A stretch of DNA of 33,293 nt from Alphaproteobacteria bacterium. GTDB taxonomy: Bacteria; Pseudomonadota; Alphaproteobacteria; RF32; CAG-239. The first letter of the stretch is position 1. The number at the start of each line of letters is the position of its first letter. Location of the stretch: NCBI GenBank assembly GCA_017935485.1, contig JAGBHO010000047.1, forward strand, positions 66,285 through 99,577, in the 5' to 3' direction. This document shows positions 31,399-33,293 of the stretch, piece after piece. A program made the translations under genes and the position numbers. The notes under the pieces are model-generated. The model had not been told where the DNA came from, searched no databases, and was given only the letters and a program-made list of their open reading frames with translations.

Positions 31399-33018
31399 AT
31401 GAATAAATTTTGGGTTTTTGTCGCAGCCGTTTTAAGCCTGATCGGAATTTGGACAAAGGAATGCCGTGCCCTGAGCGTTGAAGGTACCACAGATAAAGTG
31501 TCCGTCAAGGTTATGACAAGTACTGACGAGATTAATGAAAAACAGGCTCTTGACGTGCTGGTTAAGTTTTCCATGTTAAACGGCTGGCATATTTTTGCTC
31601 AGAATCCGGGGCATATCGGCCGGCCGACAGAAGTTAACTGGAAACTGCCCGAGGGATACCGGCTTGAAAACGTCCGTTGGAGCAAACCCAAAGATTTTAA
31701 AAAAGGCAAAATTATTCAGCATGGTTATGATACCACAGCTTATTATACCGCGACGATTGTGCCGATTGACCGGCCGGAACGGGTGCAGGATTTGGAAGTC
31801 GAGATTAAATGGCTGGCCTGTTATGAGGAATGTATTCCCGAAAAAATGGTGCGGACGCTCAGTCTTCCGATAACCGATTTGAACCTATTGCCGGGGAACG
31901 AGTGGCGTAATGAAATGCAAACGGCACAACGGAGTTTTGAAACTTCTGACCTGCCCGTTGACGCGTCGGCCTATAATCTTCTGTTGATTTTGGTTATGGC
32001 CTTTGCCGGCGGGGTTATTCTTAATTTTATGCCCTGTATTTTCCCGATATTGACAATCAAGGCCATTTCTTTGGTGCAGGGAAGCATCAAGCCCAAGCAA
32101 ATGCGGCAGGAAGCGCTTTTATATACGTTCGGCGTGGTATTGTCTTTTTTGATTACTGCCGGTATCCTGCTGTTTTTGCGCTGGCAGGGCGAACAGGTCG
32201 GCTGGGGATTTCAACTGCAGTCGCCGCTGTTCGTCGGGATTATGCTGGCTGTCTTTATTGTTGTATTTTTGCTGTTGATGGACTGGATTCATCTGCCGAA
32301 TTTGTTTGCTGACAAGCTGGGACGGGTTACGGCTTCAAAAAAGAAAATCAGCGCTTTTGCGACCGGTTTTTTTGCGGTGTTGATTGCCAGCCCCTGTACG
32401 GCTCCGTTTATGGGTATTGCCATCGGATATACACTGACGCAGCCGACTTATGTTTATTTTCCGGTTTTTATCGCGTTGGCGCTGGGATATGCCCTGCCCT
32501 TTGCCCTTGTCGGATTTTTTCCGAAAGCTGTTCACAAAATGCTGCCGCGTCCCGGAAAATGGATGGCAATTTTGAAGAAAATTTTTGCCATTCCGGTTTT
32601 ACTGACCTGTTTGTGGCTGGTTTGGGTATTGCAAAGCCAGCTGGTCTTGCGCAGTGCGGCCGGCGGCGGTACGGCGAATCTGGACTGGGAGGCGTATAAT
32701 AAGGCTAAAGTTGAAAAGCTGGTAGCTGACGGGCATGCCGTGTTTGTAGATTTTACCGCAAAATGGTGCATTACCTGTCTGGCCAACGAATCTTTGGTTT
32801 TGAACAGCAAAGATTTTGAAAAGCTGGTGAAAGACAAGAACATTTTATTGTTTAAGGCGGATTGGACCAATGATGATCCGGAGATTACCGAAGCGCTGGC
32901 CGCTTTCGGACGCAACAGTGTGCCGCTTTATGTCTATTACAGCGGAAAAGACAGCGGTTATGTGATTTTGCCGCAATTATTGACTTATAAACAAGTGAAA
33001 AGCTATCTTGATAAATAA
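31399..33018 (+). CDS. dsbD: Thiol:disulfide interchange protein, DsbD/ScsB family
   Basis: This protein carries reducing power from cytoplasmic thioredoxin across the inner membrane to periplasmic thiol proteins. The 539-aa protein has a signal segment (1-24) and an N-terminal periplasmic immunoglobulin-like domain with C141 and C145 (CYEEC). The central membrane domain has the redox pair C213 (MPCIFP) and C333 (SPCTAP). A C-terminal thioredoxin domain carries CxxC at 457-460 (KWCITC). All six redox cysteines of DsbD are present. The N-terminal domain is closer in style to ScsB than to E. coli DsbD. It ends before a strong terminator. Confidence 0.92.
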   Translation: MNKFWVFVAAVLSLIGIWTKECRALSVEGTTDKVSVKVMTSTDEINEKQALDVLVKFSMLNGWHIFAQNPGHIGRPTEVNWKLPEGYRLENVRWSKPKDFKKGKIIQHGYDTTAYYTATIVPIDRPERVQDLEVEIKWLACYEECIPEKMVRTLSLPITDLNLLPGNEWRNEMQTAQRSFETSDLPVDASAYNLLLILVMAFAGGVILNFMPCIFPILTIKAISLVQGSIKPKQMRQEALLYTFGVVLSFLITAGILLFLRWQGEQVGWGFQLQSPLFVGIMLAVFIVVFLLLMDWIHLPNLFADKLGRVTASKKKISAFATGFFAVLIASPCTAPFMGIAIGYTLTQPTYVYFPVFIALALGYALPFALVGFFPKAVHKMLPRPGKWMAILKKIFAIPVLLTCLWLVWVLQSQLVLRSAAGGGTANLDWEAYNKAKVEKLVADGHAVFVDFTAKWCITCLANESLVLNSKDFEKLVKDKNILLFKADWTNDDPEITEALAAFGRNSVPLYVYYSGKDSGYVILPQLLTYKQVKSYLDK

Positions 33019-33019
33019 A

Positions 33020-33043
33020 AAAGGAGCCGGAGGCTCCTTTTTT
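33020..33043. terminator. Terminator between dsbD and the last gene
   Basis: GGAGCC (33023-33028) and GGCTCC (33032-33037) form a stem with a GGA loop, extended by flanking A and T tracts. It serves dsbD and, in the other direction, the convergent gene ending at 33042. Confidence 0.9.
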
Positions 33044-33293
33044 ATTGTCCGATTTTGATACGGATTTTGTTTTTGTAAAATTTAATCAACGAACCGCCCA
33101 TTAAACAAGCCTTTTGGTTGCTTCCCATCGGTTGGACGTAAGTCAGCGTTCCGAGGTTTTTGACCAGTTTGCTTTCAAAAATGTTGAAATACGCCACGGT
33201 TGTGTATTTGCGGCCGCGGGTCAGTATCTCCCAGCCGACAAAGATGTCATTGGGGGCGATGTTGGTTCCCATAATGCGGGCACAGATTAAATA
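33042..33293 (-). CDS. Hypothetical protein, C-terminal part only (cut by window edge)
   Basis: The minus-strand frame is open from the window edge to the TAA at 33042. Codons before the ATG at 33272 read YLICARI without a stop, so the gene probably starts outside the window. The 84 visible residues contain FVGWEILTRGRKYTTVAYFNIF and a basic end (IKFYKNKIRIKIGQ). I see no known motif, signal or membrane segment in this part. Confidence 0.55.
   Translation of the reverse strand, partial: YLICARIMGTNIAPNDIFVGWEILTRGRKYTTVAYFNIFESKLVKNLGTLTYVQPMGSNQKACLMGGSLIKFYKNKIRIKIGQ

Noticed and set aside
1..33293. tRNA, rRNA, CRISPR array, insertion sequence, integrase or phage genes.
   Set aside because: None could be recognised by eye: no tRNA T-loop pattern with acceptor pairing, no regularly spaced repeats with unique spacers, no transposase or recombinase motifs.

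Overview
The window looks like a chromosomal piece of an AT-leaning, probably anaerobic or microaerophilic, host-associated alphaproteobacterium. The best lineage evidence is ribosomal protein S4 (15072-15686): it is 204 aa, stands alone, and carries the alphaproteobacterial-type [17 protein letters not shown] and [11 protein letters not shown] segments. TldD, PmbA, YejEF, an ECF sigma factor and an OmpA/Msp4-like barrel also fit a Gram-negative proteobacterium. The Rnf operon is built more like those of Bacteroidetes or Clostridia, which suggests transfer or shared gut ancestry. No rRNA, tRNA, CRISPR array, insertion sequence or prophage was found. The first and last genes are both cut by the window edges.

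Layout, left half. A truncated leucine-rich-repeat protein (3-1280) and an unknown 195-aa protein end at a clear terminator. A short FtsK/SpoIIIE-type motor (2059-3279) is followed 9 nt later by an RlhA-like U32 protein (3289-5550). Next is a compact four-gene stress operon (5646-7303): a small one-TM protein, an ECF sigma factor, an LTxxQ (CpxP/Spy/CnrX-like) periplasmic protein and a secreted His-rich protein. It is preceded by a good GAAC-N17-CGTT ECF promoter. A sirtuin (minus strand), a proline-iminopeptidase-like hydrolase and the TldD/PmbA pair follow. A minus-strand cluster (TPR-methyltransferase, NUDIX, GNAT) then converges on pmbA with no gap.

Layout, right half. rpsD with its leader and terminator is followed by a 911-aa, five-TM, sulfatase-fold membrane protein resembling PbgA/YejM and EptA/LtaS. 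Directly downstream are yejE and yejF, without yejA or yejB. A 0.5-kb gene-poor stretch (21175-21700) precedes a small membrane protein, an outer-membrane barrel, a family-5-type uracil-DNA glycosylase and an unknown 118-aa protein. The minus-strand operon apbE-rseC-rnfBCDGEA (30569 to 24188) encodes the whole Rnf ferredoxin:NAD+ oxidoreductase, the flavin transferase that attaches FMN to RnfD and RnfG, and an RseC-like accessory protein. Its predicted promoter lies inside a perfect 9-bp inverted repeat in the divergent intergenic region, facing a CDP-alcohol phosphatidyltransferase and a DsbD/ScsB-like thiol reductase.

How the parts work together. Rnf couples ferredoxin and NAD(H) redox to an ion gradient. 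DsbD moves electrons across the inner membrane to the periplasm. The ECF operon probably senses periplasmic or metal stress, and the YejM-like/YejEF unit probably links envelope maintenance with peptide uptake. The ECF operon, the Rnf promoter/operator and the YejM-like gene fused to a partial yej operon are the places most worth a second look.
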